Below, piece after piece: positions 17,786-27,332 of a DNA stretch of 64,000 nucleotides (positions are counted from its first letter, which is position 1; each line of letters begins with the position of its first letter). Under the pieces are notes generated by a model. It was given only the letters and a program-made list of their open reading frames with translations, was not told the origin of the DNA and ran no database searches. This stretch comes from CAWKOH01 sp963851245 (lineage in GTDB: Bacteria > Actinomycetota > Acidimicrobiia > Acidimicrobiales > Palsa-688), in NCBI GenBank assembly GCA_963851245.1, contig CAWKOH010000004.1, positions 1-64,000 of the forward strand, read 5' to 3'. A program made the position numbers and the translations under genes.

Positions 17786-20700
17786 TCACAAGGAGTGGTT
17801 TCGATCCAAGATTTCGATGGCGGCCACGATCTCAGCGGAGTTGCCGGCCGTCACGGGTACCGGCTTGCCCGTGGTCCACTTAGTCGATATCTCGTCGTGG
17901 TCGCCGGGTCGGGCGTTCCAAACCGAAACACCGCGGTGACCTCGGACGCCGTAGGCGCCAGCGAGCGTTTCTCGGTCCCGTTTGAAGTGGACCCAGCCCT
18001 TGGCCAGTCCTGCTTGGCGCAGGGTCTTGAGGATCCGACGGACGTCGGCGGTGTCGCGCCAGTCGTTGGCGTACACGATGATCACGTGCATGTCCCGCGC
18101 TCCGGGATTGTTCGGGTTTTCTTTGGCGGTGGCGACCTTGGCTGACGGGCCGAGCTGGCCCCGTCTTACGAGCTCGGCTACAGAGATCCAGGCGTCATCG
18201 ACCCGTTGGCGGGGTACGAATAGCTGCCATTTCCCCACCGTGGTAGTCGCAGGATCGTCTTCGATGAAAGGCTGGTTAGGATCCTCCGCGTAGATCCAGT
18301 AGTCGTCGCTGACCTGCGACGGTGTGTCAGTACTGGCGGTCATGTCGACCTCGTGACTCGATCCGAGGTCCGGTGAACACCCTTCAGTATCCGAGGGTAT
18401 CGCCGCGCCGCCCTTCGGTGATCCGCTTGTCGTGGCCGACGGCCCCGGGCCTTCACTTGGCTGCATAGGTCGGGCTGATTGCGGTGCGCCTTGGGTAGGG
18501 GTGAATCCGAGGGCTTTGAAGGCGGCCAGGCGACGTTGGTGCATCCGGCGAGTGAGCGGATGAAGGATGTCGTGATAGTCGTGGATCTCGACGCTGGTCT
18601 TGGCGAGCAGGGGTCGGGTGATCCGTCCGGCGTACTGGGTGACCCGGTTGGGTCCGGATATGGGGAAAGCCAGGAAGAGGGTGTCGAGGGCTGGCAGGTC
18701 GAAGCCTTCGCCGAGGTAGGCGCCGGTGGCCAGCAGCAAGATCGGGTCGGTCGTTGCGTTCAGGGCTTCGATTATGGCGGTGCGCTTCTTTTTCGGAACT
18801 CCACCCTGGAGTACTACTGGGTCGAGATGACGACGGGTCAGGCCGGCTCGCATCTCTTCAAGATGTTCGGTGCGGTCGGTGAAGACCAGGATGTTTCGTC
18901 CCCTCCGGTTGGCGTCGGCCACATCCGCGCAGATCTGCTCGTTGCGTTGCGGGTCGGCGGCCATCCGCCCCAGCACCACTTGTACGGCGGCCTGCTCGTC
19001 GGTATCGGGATCGGTGAGAGTGTCATGGACGAGGAGGTCGCGTCGAACCATCACCACGGCGGCCGGGTCCGGAGTCATGGTGTGGCGGATAGGTCCGAGC
19101 TGCATGTGCAAGATGGCTTCCAGGCCGTCACGCCGACGCGGGGTGGCGGTCAGGCCGATCCATCGCCGGTTGGCGGCCTCGCGGACCGCCTTCTCAAAGC
19201 TCGCCGCCGGCAGATGGTGGCACTCGTCCACGATGACCAACCCATAGTCGGCGAACACCTCGGCGGGATTGTCTCTGCGGGCCAGAGTCTGGGGGGTGGC
19301 CAGATCGACGATGCCAACTGTCCGGGCTCGGCCTGCGCCGAGCTGGCCGATCTGACGCCGGGTGAGCCCCAGGAACGTCCCGAGGCGTTGCCGCCACTGC
19401 TCGGCCAAAGGTTTGGTGTGAACCAGGATGAGGGTCGGGGTGGCGAGCCTGGCGATAAGAGCGCAAGCCATAACCGTCTTGCCCGCCCCGGTCGGAGCGA
19501 CCAGGACCCCCAGATCGTGAACCATCAGAGCGGCCACCGCCGCTTCTTGGTCGGCGCTCAACGTCCCGGTGAAGGTGAAGTCCTGAGCAGGCCCGGTCGG
19601 ACGTCGATCCTGGAGGACCATTTGACTGCCGGCTGCCGCCAGGATCTTGGCCGCGTCGTCGACCAGCCCGCGAGGTAGGTAGAGGCGGTCGATGTCCTCT
19701 TCGTAGCGGCGGACCATTCGGGGGGTGTTCCATGTCGAGAGGCGCAACTGCTTGGCGGCGGTGGAACTCCGGGTTGTGAACTGACCCCAAATGCTTGAGC
19801 GACGCCATCAACGCCGGTGGGAGACCGATACGGTCGATCGCCAAGGCCGCCCCCAAAGTGGCGGCAACATGGGCTGGTGCCGGCGGCCCGGACCGCGTTC
19901 TCGAAGACGGCGGCCAGGAGGCCGATCCGGGCCCAGCGTCAACCCTGATGGCGTCGCCGATGATCCTGGCGTCGCCCTCCGACAGACGACGGATCGAAGC
20001 CAGGAACGCCCACTGGTCCTCCCACGGCTCCATCGTGGTCGGGTCGAGAAAGACGGTCGTGCCCGCCTTGCGGCACTGTCCCTGCAAAGGCAAAGCGATC
20101 AGGTTCCCGAATCCCTTTTGTGGGACGAAATCCTGGGACGGGAACAGCCTGTCATAGCTGCCCAGGTCTACCTCGGCCCGTACTGCCATCGTCTCCCGCA
20201 GCAATCCTGTACCGAGCCGTCGGGCCGTGGAAGCCGCTACCGGCTGTTCGAAGAAGATCCACACGTGCGCCCCGTTACCCGAGCGGGAACGCTCCAACAC
20301 CGCCGGCACCCCCACCTCAGTACACACCCCAAGAAAGGCAAGAGCATCCAGGGTCCAGCTGCCCTTGTCGAAATCACAAGCCAGGAACCGGCACTTGTCC
20401 CCGTCGATGAGCGGGTACACGCCCGCCGTGACCCGTCCGGCCAGATGCGAGCTGATGACCTCGTCATCGAGGGGAAGGTACCCACCCGAGGCGGACCGTC
20501 CGGACTTGGCCGGCGACCAGCCCGACTTCCCGTTCGTCGAGTTCACCCAACGCAGCGCGTAAACGTCGCTCCGCCCAGCAAACAACGACCGGTACAAAGC
20601 GACCTTCTCCCGAGGAGACGAACCCCTATCCACCCCCGTCTTGACCTCTTCAGCGGCAGGGAACAGTGTGGGCGCCCGCTCCGATCGATGCGCCACCACC

Positions 20701-20846
20701 GCCCCCGGCCTCTCCTCGACCGATCGCAACCGTTCGTTCTCCGCTGCCAGACGGGCGTTCTCCTCCCGGACCGCGGCCAGCTCCGCCCGCAAACGATCCA
20801 CCTCGGACAGCCGCAGATCGTCAGGCGTCGGTATCACCCTGGCCAC
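17786..20846 (-). pseudogene. TOTE-type primase-helicase with C-terminal Bles03-like domain; one frameshift
   Basis: GTG 20846 opens a coiled coil (VDRLRAELAAVREENARLAA), followed by an archaeo-eukaryotic primase domain of the TOTE conflict-system type: DVYALRWVNSTNGKSGWSP, CRFLACDFDKGSW (catalytic D-x-D), LERSRSGNGAHVWIFF (conserved His) and GSYDRLFPSQDFVPQKGFGN. At about 19755 sense moves by one base from NPEFHRRQ to LRLSTWNTPRMVRRYEEDID. An SF2 helicase follows: VLVAPTGAGKTVMA, VIVDECHHLPAA, IGLTATPRR, VTQYAGRITRP. After a P/S/G-rich linker, the last ~150 residues (DDYWIYAEDPNQPF, GKWQLFVPRQRVDDAWISVA, GPSAKVATAKENPNNPGARD, DWRDTADVRRILKTLRQAGL) look like the DUF1917/Bles03 putative phosphothreonine-lyase family. 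Repaired length is about 1020 residues. The shift may be real or an error. No nuclease partner is adjacent. Confidence 0.78.
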
Positions 20847-20960
20847 ACTTCACACCGCTGATGCCGCTGGCGGGATCCATCCCTGTCAGTCTTCCAGGAG
20901 CGTCCTGCGGTGAGGCACATCTCACGGGCACAAACGGGGCATGGACCCGACACAACCCTC

Positions 20961-20975
20961 CTACTACGGTAGTAG
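20961..20975. promoter_or_regulatory. Palindromic operator of PIN module 3
   Basis: CTACTACGGTAGTAG is a perfect 15-bp palindrome (7-bp arms) ending nine bases before the antitoxin ATG at 20985. Its position fits autorepression by the antitoxin. Confidence 0.65.
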
Positions 20976-20984
20976 ACTTGTCCT

Positions 20985-21254
20985 ATGCCTAGAGGTAAGC
21001 CTTCGCCGAAGCTGGCGATCACAGTTGATCCGGAGGTCCATGCGCGGGTCGTCGCGGCCGCCGCCGAAGATGGGTTGAGCGTCTCAGCCTGGATGACGGC
21101 CGCGGCACGTCGGGCGCTTCTGTTGCGAGACGGCCTAGCAGCCGTTTCCGAGTGGGAGCAGGAGCACGGCCCGCTAACCGATGCCGAGCTGCGATCCGCC
21201 CGCGAGCGTGTCGCGGACGAGATCCGTAGTTCGGGTGGACGTCGCTCGGCATGA
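20985..21254 (+). CDS. Antitoxin of PIN module 3
   Basis: An 89-residue protein, MPRGKPSPKLAITVDPEVHA, with an RHH-like start (KLAITVDPEVHARVVAAAAE, GLSVSAWMTAAARRALLLRD). The acidic C-terminus (EWEQEHGPLTDAELRSARER) is the type that neutralises PIN toxins. Its stop overlaps the toxin ATG by four bases. The same layout, including the W-E-x-E-x-GP motif, is seen in module 4 (29263-29511), so the two are related systems distinct from the VapBC1/2 pair. Confidence 0.8.
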   Translation: MPRGKPSPKLAITVDPEVHARVVAAAAEDGLSVSAWMTAAARRALLLRDGLAAVSEWEQEHGPLTDAELRSARERVADEIRSSGGRRSA

Positions 21255-21655
21255 GCGTTGTGTACGACTCGGGTCTCTTGGTCGCCGCGGACCGGAATGA
21301 CCGAGAGGTCTGGGCCGATCACCGCGCTCGCCTTGAAGTGGGCGTCGTTCCTGTCACTACCGCGCCGGTAGTTGCTCAGGTGAGCCGGTCACCACGCCAG
21401 GCTCAGCTCCGGCGGTTCCTGCGCGGCTGCGACATTGTCGGCTTCCTTCCTGAAGAAGCCCATGAGGTTGGAGGTCTGCTGGCCCAAGCCGGGTCCTCCG
21501 ACATCGTGGACGCCCATGTCGTGCTCACCGCAGGCCGCAGCCGGTCGACCGTGGTGACATCGGACGAAGAAGACCTTCAACAACTATCGAACTACCTGCC
21601 TGAGCCAATCGTTGTTCAGCGAGTTGGATCTCGACGACGGAGACGGAGCAGATAG
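21251..21655 (+). CDS. PIN-domain toxin of module 3
   Basis: A 134-residue PIN protein. Asp in SVVYDSGLLVAADRNDRE, Asp in GSSDIVDAHVVLTAG and TSDEEDLQQL are conserved. The second acidic position is replaced by VVAQVSRSPRQAQLRRF, a pattern typical of this PIN subgroup. The Arg-rich C-terminus (GSRRRRRSR) may help RNA binding. Translation is coupled to the antitoxin by an ATGA overlap. Expected to be an endoribonuclease; the target is unknown. Confidence 0.82.
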   Translation: MSVVYDSGLLVAADRNDREVWADHRARLEVGVVPVTTAPVVAQVSRSPRQAQLRRFLRGCDIVGFLPEEAHEVGGLLAQAGSSDIVDAHVVLTAGRSRSTVVTSDEEDLQQLSNYLPEPIVVQRVGSRRRRRSR

Positions 21656-21960
21656 GGCTACCCAAAGACAAGCCACGTCGCACAGAACGCTCGATAAACA
21701 CGTCCCAATATCCCAGGGCGGTGGTATCCGCAAAACGCCAGGTAGGTGGGACACCCCGGACGTGCCCGTGGACCGATCTCTCTTGACCTGGCTTATGGCT
21801 CTGTCTTGAGAGACCAACCCGGGCATCTATGGGGCATCTAAGCCCACGTCATTCCCTGCCAGTTGGAATCGGCCTGCGTCGGCCGTCGGGCGCGAAAAGC
21901 CCTGTTCAGGAGGGATGTACGACCGTTCACCAATGTCGGCCGAGGTGGGCACGGTCACAC
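21656..21960. other. Intergenic region with dispersed-repeat copy
   Basis: No gene. The segment 21725-21815 (TAGGTGGGACACCCCGGACG) matches 4745-4830. On the minus strand both give GVSHLPGV. Confidence 0.4.
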
Positions 21961-22359
21961 TCATAACTTGACGGAACTTGAGGACACTGGCGATAATGCG
22001 TTGGTACGAGATGAACCGCTATCGGGATGCGTGTAACTCGAACGTATTCGCCGGACGGATGGCGAGGGAACTAGATCTTTGTCCTTTCGGGTGTCTAGGC
22101 GCAGGGCAACCGTCACCTCTATAAACCGTCCCGCGCGAAAGAGCAGATCGATGACGTAGTCAATCTGTCGGTGCCGCTCTTCGAGGGAATCTCGCCCCAT
22201 GAGCCAGTTGTGCTCCGACGGGGTGAGTAAGGCAATCGTTGTCGAGAGGATCGGTTCCAGTAGTTCCTCTGGGGTGTTCGGTAGGGCTTCGGCGTAGATG
22301 CTCCTGCTGCTGCCGGTAGAGCTCGCTCGCGTGGCACCTGACACGTTTCGAAGTTCCAA
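21961..22359 (-). CDS. Hypothetical protein, uncertain
   Basis: Part of this 132-residue frame has protein-like composition: SIYAEALPNTPEELLEPILS, LLTPSEHNWLMGRDSLEERH and QIDYVIDLLFRAGRFIEVTV. The ends (MELRNVSGATRASSTGSSRS and the S-rich C-terminus) look less convincing, so it may be a decayed gene. I do not recognise the family. Confidence 0.35.
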   Translation of the reverse strand: MELRNVSGATRASSTGSSRSIYAEALPNTPEELLEPILSTTIALLTPSEHNWLMGRDSLEERHRQIDYVIDLLFRAGRFIEVTVALRLDTRKDKDLVPSPSVRRIRSSYTHPDSGSSRTNALSPVSSSSVKL

Positions 22360-22749
22360 CCTTCGGGCTCCAGGGAGCCTTCTCCCCTACATACGAAGAG
22401 GCCGACCATCTTGAGGAGTGGACCGAGACGCTGGCCGACATCGGGTTAGCGACGCGACCTCCCGGTTTGAAGACTTCGTTCGGGCGACCCAGAGCACGGG
22501 TCGAACGTTGCCAGACGACCTTCGGGACCCGCACTACGGTCGGCTGTTCGTGGCGCTTTGCCGAGTTGAAGCTCGACGGACAGCCCGAGAGCAGCTGTGA
22601 GGTTCGAGGTGAACTTGCTGGCCGGGACGCGCGAACCGTTTCAGGGGAGCAGAGGCAACTGATCTTCCATGTGCTCGACCCGCGCACGGATACGGTCAAG
22701 GGATAGCGAACCCGGGTGGCGATCCCCTCCTATACACTTCCGGGGCGCC
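22360..22749. other. Possible decayed coding region
   Basis: The + strand holds protein-like pieces in two frames: YEEADHLEEWTETLADIGLA (about 22390-22460) and RATQSTGRTLPDDLRDPHYG with LFVALCRVEARRTAREQL-stop (to 22600). No start codon with a ribosome site was found and the family is unknown, so this is reported as a likely remnant. Confidence 0.3.
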
Positions 22750-22950
22750 ATGGAGGTCCTGACGCCGGGAGAGGGCGATGAGGAGGTCGGCTTTGAGGGC
22801 GGTGGACCACCGTTCATCGGTGCCCCGGCGGTAGATCTGCTCTTTCTGCCCGGCAGCCCTCCTCGCTACGGGACCTTCGCCGTGTACATTCCGGTCGACG
22901 AACCCGGCCCGGTGGTCGCCGAGTGGATCAGCGCGCCGGGCGAGCGATGA
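22750..22950 (+). CDS. Small frame just upstream of helZ, possibly its displaced N-terminus
   Basis: A 66-residue frame starting MEVLTPGEGDEEVGFEGGGP and containing YGTFAVYIPVDEPGPVVAEW. Its stop is eight bases before the annotated helicase start. In related SNF2/HelZ proteins an N-terminal region of ~120 residues with a similar strand pattern precedes the part seen here at 22958, so a frameshift near 22950 may have split one gene. It could also be an independent small gene. Confidence 0.4.
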   Translation: MEVLTPGEGDEEVGFEGGGPPFIGAPAVDLLFLPGSPPRYGTFAVYIPVDEPGPVVAEWISAPGER

Positions 22951-22957
22951 ACGGCCG

Positions 22958-25783
22958 GTGCCTCGGGTGCCTGATCCGCCCGACGGGCAGTATTTCGGCG
23001 GGGCGGTCCAAATCATCTGCCGGACCCGCCGCAGCGTGAGGCGAACGGAGGTACCCGCGCACGACGTGGCGATGGCCGACGCCTTGCCGTGGCTGCTGAA
23101 TCTCGAAGAACCCTGGGGGGCCCGGCCGTCGATCGCGGCCTGGAGCAACGCGGCAGTGGCCGGGCTTGGGCTGCTGGCACGCGGGCGGCTATTTCCGGCG
23201 GTCACACCCGAGGGGTGGGACGCCTGGCGAGCTGGGCCGCTCGACCCGGACGATCACCGTCTACTCGAGCAGCTCGCTGCTTCTTTGCCGCCCGCTGCTC
23301 ACTGCGTGCCGATCGGAACGGGATCGCCGCTTCGGATCATGTCGCCCACCTTCGCGGTACGAGCGCTGTGGGACGCTATGGCCGATTCCCTGGTGCGGAC
23401 CGCGGCGGCACCGGCCGTCGCGGGCGGAGAGCTGTTCGCCGCCGAGATCCCCACTGACGCTGAGCACCTGGCGGGTTGGCTGGCCGATGCCGAGAGGCAC
23501 CCCGAGGGGAGCGCCCGGGTGGGGTTGCGAGTCATCCTCGCCGGGGTAGACGAGGAAGAGCCCTACAGGGACGACCACGACGGCGAGCCGGAAGACTACG
23601 CAGAGGAGTCCGGACCTGTCGCGGTTGTCCAGATGACCTCGGTGCTGGATCCGAGCCTGGTGGTCGACGCCGCCGATCTGCTGTCGATGCCGGCGTCGGT
23701 TGTTTCTCGTCTCGACCCGGACGCCGAGGCCAACCTGCTCTTGGCCTTGAGGCGCGGTTCGCGGGTGTGGCCGCCACTCGGGAGGCTCCTGGTCGAGCGC
23801 GTGCCGGCTGCCCTTTCGCTTTCCGACGAGGAGGTGCAAGACCTCCTGGGAGACGGCGGCGAGGCTGTGAGAGCGGCGGGGATCGACGTTCTGTGGCCCT
23901 CTTCGCTGCTGTTCGAGGGGCTCACCTTGCAAGCCGCGGTGTCGTCACCCCCACGGGAGGGTGCCGGCGCCTTCTCCATCGAGGAGATGGTGAAGTTCGA
24001 CTGGAGGGTCGCGCTGGGCGGCGAGACGCTGTCTGCCGAAGAGGTGGAACAGCTCGCCGAGGCGAAGAGGTCGATTGTTCGGCTGCGTGGCAGGTGGGTG
24101 CACGTCGACCCGACTCTGATCGCTCGTGCCCAGCAGCGGCGGGAGCGGAGAATGTCGGCGGTGGAGGCGATCGCCGCGCTCATGGCCGGGCAGATGGTCG
24201 TGGACGGTGAGACCGTCCCGGTCGTCGCTGAGGGGGCTATCGCTTCGCTCATCGAGCGGGTACGCGCCGCAGCCGATGACGGCGCGGCGACTTTGGGGAA
24301 GCCGCCGGGGTTTGTCGGTGAACTGCGTCCCTACCAGGAGCGCGGCGTGGCCTGGCTTCACCAGATCTGTGAGCTTGGTCTGGGGGGCTGTCTGGCCGAC
24401 GACATGGGGTTGGGCAAGACGATCCAGATGATCGGCCTGCACCTTCACCTGCGGGCCACGCCTGTTGGAGGCGGGGCTCGAGGCGACGCTGTCAAGGTCT
24501 CCAGCCCCAAGGGGCGCCTCGAGCCGCCCGCGACGGAATCCGCGACGCTGATCATTTGCCCGACGTCTCTGCTGGGCAACTGGGCCCGTGAGTTCCGCCG
24601 GTTCGCGCCCGGGGTCCCGGTGCGGCGCTTTTACGGTCCTGAGCGCACCCTCGAGGACCTGCGCGGTGGGGAGGTGGTCGTCACCACCTACGGGGTGGCC
24701 CGCCGCGACCGGGAGCTGTTGGCCGAGCGGGGCTTTTCGCTGGTGGTGGCCGACGAAGCTCAGCACGCCAAGAACCCCTTGTCCGACACGGCGCGTGCGC
24801 TTCGGTCTATCGGTGGGCGCAACCGGATCGCGCTCACGGGCACCCCGGTCGAGAACCGGCTGAGTGAGCTCTGGTCGATTATCGACTGGACGACGCCGGG
24901 CCTGCTCGGTCCGCTCGAGCGGTTCCGCCAGCAGGTCGCCATCCCGGTCGAGCGGCGGCGGGATCCCGAGGTGACCGAGCGGCTGGCTCGCACCGTGCGC
25001 CCGTTCCTTCTGCGCCGGAGGAAGACCGATCCTGCCATCGCCCCCGATCTGCCGCCGCGGACGGTGACCGACCGGGTGGTGGGCCTGACCGAGGAGCAGG
25101 TGACGCTCTATGAGGCCGAGGTGCGCGAGGCGCTGGACGCGATCCGCAACAAGAGGGGGATACAGCGCCAGGGGCTGGTCTTCCGTCTCATGACGGTCCT
25201 CAAACAAATATGCAACCACCCCGCTCAGTACCTGCACCAGGCCGGGCCGTTAGTAAGACGTTCGGGCAAGCTCGCCGTCCTGGAGGAGCTACTGGAGATC
25301 GTGCTCGACGAGGGGGACTCCGTGCTCGTCTTCTCGCAGTACGTCGAGATGGGTGCGCTGATCGAGGCTCGGCTGGCTCAGCTCGGCATCGGCACCCTTT
25401 TCTTGCACGGCTCGCTGCCGGCCCGCCGGCGGGAGGAGATGGTCACCGCCTTCCAGTCCGGAAAGGTGCCGGTCTTTCTACTGTCGCTCAAGGCGGGCGG
25501 GGTGGGGCTGAACCTGACCCGAGCGACACACGTCATCCACTATGACCGGTGGTGGAACCCCGCCGTCGAGGACCAGGCCACCGACCGGGCCCACCGCATC
25601 GGGCAGGACCGTCCCGTACAGGTCCACCGCCTCGTCACCGAAGGAACCCTGGAGGATCGCATCGCCGAACTGCTCGAGAATAAGCGCGAACTGGCCGACA
25701 CGGTGGTCGGCGACGGTGAGGCATGGATCGCTGAGCTGTCCGACGCCGAACTCGCTGACCTTGTGAAACTGGGGACGGCGTGA
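22958..25783 (+). CDS. helZ: SNF2-family DEAD/DEAH helicase, HelZ type
   Basis: A 941-residue Swi2/Snf2 ATPase. The N-terminal ~420 residues are the SNF2-associated region. Motor motifs: GCLADDMGLGKTIQMIGLHL (Walker A), LVVADEAQHAKNP (DEAQ box), ALTGTPVENRLSELWSIIDW, LSLKAGGVGLNLTRATHVIH and DQATDRAHRIGQDRPVQVHR (motif VI). This is the HelZ arrangement found across actinobacteria, paired with a SWIM-domain protein as here. Likely a DNA translocase; its biological role is not established. The start at GTG 22958 is uncertain because of the possible split with 22750-22950. The SWIM gene follows after 52 bp on the same strand. Confidence 0.88.
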   Translation: MPRVPDPPDGQYFGGAVQIICRTRRSVRRTEVPAHDVAMADALPWLLNLEEPWGARPSIAAWSNAAVAGLGLLARGRLFPAVTPEGWDAWRAGPLDPDDHRLLEQLAASLPPAAHCVPIGTGSPLRIMSPTFAVRALWDAMADSLVRTAAAPAVAGGELFAAEIPTDAEHLAGWLADAERHPEGSARVGLRVILAGVDEEEPYRDDHDGEPEDYAEESGPVAVVQMTSVLDPSLVVDAADLLSMPASVVSRLDPDAEANLLLALRRGSRVWPPLGRLLVERVPAALSLSDEEVQDLLGDGGEAVRAAGIDVLWPSSLLFEGLTLQAAVSSPPREGAGAFSIEEMVKFDWRVALGGETLSAEEVEQLAEAKRSIVRLRGRWVHVDPTLIARAQQRRERRMSAVEAIAALMAGQMVVDGETVPVVAEGAIASLIERVRAAADDGAATLGKPPGFVGELRPYQERGVAWLHQICELGLGGCLADDMGLGKTIQMIGLHLHLRATPVGGGARGDAVKVSSPKGRLEPPATESATLIICPTSLLGNWAREFRRFAPGVPVRRFYGPERTLEDLRGGEVVVTTYGVARRDRELLAERGFSLVVADEAQHAKNPLSDTARALRSIGGRNRIALTGTPVENRLSELWSIIDWTTPGLLGPLERFRQQVAIPVERRRDPEVTERLARTVRPFLLRRRKTDPAIAPDLPPRTVTDRVVGLTEEQVTLYEAEVREALDAIRNKRGIQRQGLVFRLMTVLKQICNHPAQYLHQAGPLVRRSGKLAVLEELLEIVLDEGDSVLVFSQYVEMGALIEARLAQLGIGTLFLHGSLPARRREEMVTAFQSGKVPVFLLSLKAGGVGLNLTRATHVIHYDRWWNPAVEDQATDRAHRIGQDRPVQVHRLVTEGTLEDRIAELLENKRELADTVVGDGEAWIAELSDAELADLVKLGTA

Positions 25784-25835
25784 GCTTAGGGGGCGCAAGG
25801 CCGGGTGGTACCTCTGACCGCGAGAGGATCCTGTC

Positions 25836-27104
25836 GTGAGCCCGTCGAGCTGGAGTTCCGGTGAATGGCCCGCCCGGCGGCCCCGCCGACCAGGTCCCAG
25901 TCCTCACCGGCCAGCGGGGCGAACGCGGTTCGGCTCGACGTGGTGGGGCAGGGAGTGGGTCGAGGCTCTCGAGCAGCGGGCCAGTCTCGACCCCAACCGG
26001 CTGCCTCGGGGGAGGACCTACGCCCGTGGAGGGGCGGTTGGCGAGCTCGGAGTCGGAGTGGGCGAGGTCACGGCAACGGTCCAAGGCTCACGCCGGAAGC
26101 CGTACCAGGTGCGGGTCCGGGTGAGGCAGTTTCCTGCCGACGAGTGGGCGGTCGTCATGGACGCCTTGGCCGCGCAGGTGGGCCATGCCGCCGCCCTCCT
26201 CGAAGGGGAGCTACTTCCGGAGGTGGCCGGCGATGTTCGGGCCGTCGGATCGGATCTGCTGCCTGGCGCCGGAGAGGTGCAGCCCCGCTGCTCGTGTCCG
26301 GACTGGGCCGATCCTTGCAAGCACGCGGCGGCGGTCTGTTATCTCGTGGCCGACGAGCTCGATCGCGACCCGTTCCTGCTCTTCCTGCTGCGGGGGAAGA
26401 GCAGGGAGGAGCTGCTCGCAGGTGTCCGACATCGGCGCGGCTCGAGATCGGCCCGCCCCGATGCGAGGGCGGATCTGGACGTCACCCTCGAAGGGGGATG
26501 GGAAGACGACGCCGGGGTGGCGGCACGCGAGGCGTGGGCGCAGCCCGAGCGATCCAGCCCGGCGACAGTTGCTTTACCGGCGCCGCCGCGTCAGCCGGGC
26601 CGACCGCTCCTCGTCCTGGACGTAGCACCGCCGGGCTCGGGAGCGGACTCGGCGGCGCTGCTCGCCCTGGCCGCCGATGCGGCCCGGAGGGCCTGGGCGC
26701 TGGCCACTGGAGGCGCCACTTCGGAACCGGACTTGAGTTTCGAGGAGGACTGCGCCCGCTGGGCCGCCTCGATGGTCGAGGGCATCCCTGCCCCGGTGGG
26801 CTTCGACGAGATGGCCCGCCGCGCCGGGATGAGCCGGCGCGAGCTATTCCTGCGGGCGCTGGCCTGGAGGACAGGTGGCCGCGGTGGCCTGGCCGCGTTC
26901 CTGGAACCCTGGCAGCCGTCGCCGTCCGACCTGGCCCCCGGCCGCGCCGAGCTCGGTTCCGGGTCGCGCCTGTCGGCCAACCGCGTCAGCCTCGGAGATC
27001 GCCAGTTGCGTCTTGGCCAGGACGGAAAGTGGTACCGCTACCGGAAGGTGCGGGGCGCCTGGCAGCCCGAAGCCGAGGCCATCGACCTCCCTGATTGCGA
27101 CTGA
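25836..27104 (+). CDS. SWIM zinc-finger protein
   Basis: A 422-residue protein. The SWIM motif is intact: CSCPDWADPCKHAAAVCYLV (C-x-C ... C-x-H) at about residues 152-165. N-terminal text TWWGREWVEALEQRASLDPN and GRTYARGGAVGEL is typical of the HelZ-partner family, and the C-terminus (LGQDGKWYRYRKVRGAWQPE) is its usual end. GTG 25836 is preceded by GAGAGG. It follows helZ closely, so the two are probably co-transcribed; SWIM domains bind DNA or proteins and the partner may guide the helicase. Confidence 0.88.
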   Translation: MSPSSWSSGEWPARRPRRPGPSPHRPAGRTRFGSTWWGREWVEALEQRASLDPNRLPRGRTYARGGAVGELGVGVGEVTATVQGSRRKPYQVRVRVRQFPADEWAVVMDALAAQVGHAAALLEGELLPEVAGDVRAVGSDLLPGAGEVQPRCSCPDWADPCKHAAAVCYLVADELDRDPFLLFLLRGKSREELLAGVRHRRGSRSARPDARADLDVTLEGGWEDDAGVAAREAWAQPERSSPATVALPAPPRQPGRPLLVLDVAPPGSGADSAALLALAADAARRAWALATGGATSEPDLSFEEDCARWAASMVEGIPAPVGFDEMARRAGMSRRELFLRALAWRTGGRGGLAAFLEPWQPSPSDLAPGRAELGSGSRLSANRVSLGDRQLRLGQDGKWYRYRKVRGAWQPEAEAIDLPDCD

Positions 27105-27215
27105 CCCGGCCTGTCGCTCAGGAATCCGATGGCTCCTTCGGAGTCGGTCTGCCTGGCCCGTTACGAGGATTGGCACCCGGAGGCTCTGCGCGAATGGAAA
27201 GGGGGGAGAGGCGGA

Positions 27216-27306
27216 GTAACGCAAAGTTAGATCTATTTCCTTGCGTAGAGGGGTAGGAGTGCGAGAACATGTTTGTTACGAAAGGATCAGATCGTTTCCT
27301 TTCGTA
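27216..27306. promoter_or_regulatory. Duplicated palindromic operator upstream of the Fic gene
   Basis: Two related palindromes lie about 60 bp apart. The distal one spans about 27216-27246 (ACGCAAAG arm, AGATC centre, CCTTGCGT arm). The proximal one is 27277-27306, with perfect 10-bp arms TACGAAAGGA and TCCTTTCGTA around a spacer containing AGATC. A further half-site TTGCGAAAGG (27317-27326) overlaps the ribosome-binding region. The arrangement suggests cooperative autorepression, perhaps by the Fic protein's own C-terminal winged helix. Confidence 0.65.
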
Positions 27307-27332
27307 TCAACTCGGGTTGCGAAAGGATGCAG

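Noticed and set aside
18479..20861. Long + strand frames opposite the TOTE gene
   Set aside because: Shadows of the primase-helicase coding strand; no conserved domains.
23945..25237. 430-codon minus frame opposite helZ
   Set aside because: Antisense shadow of a strongly conserved helicase gene.
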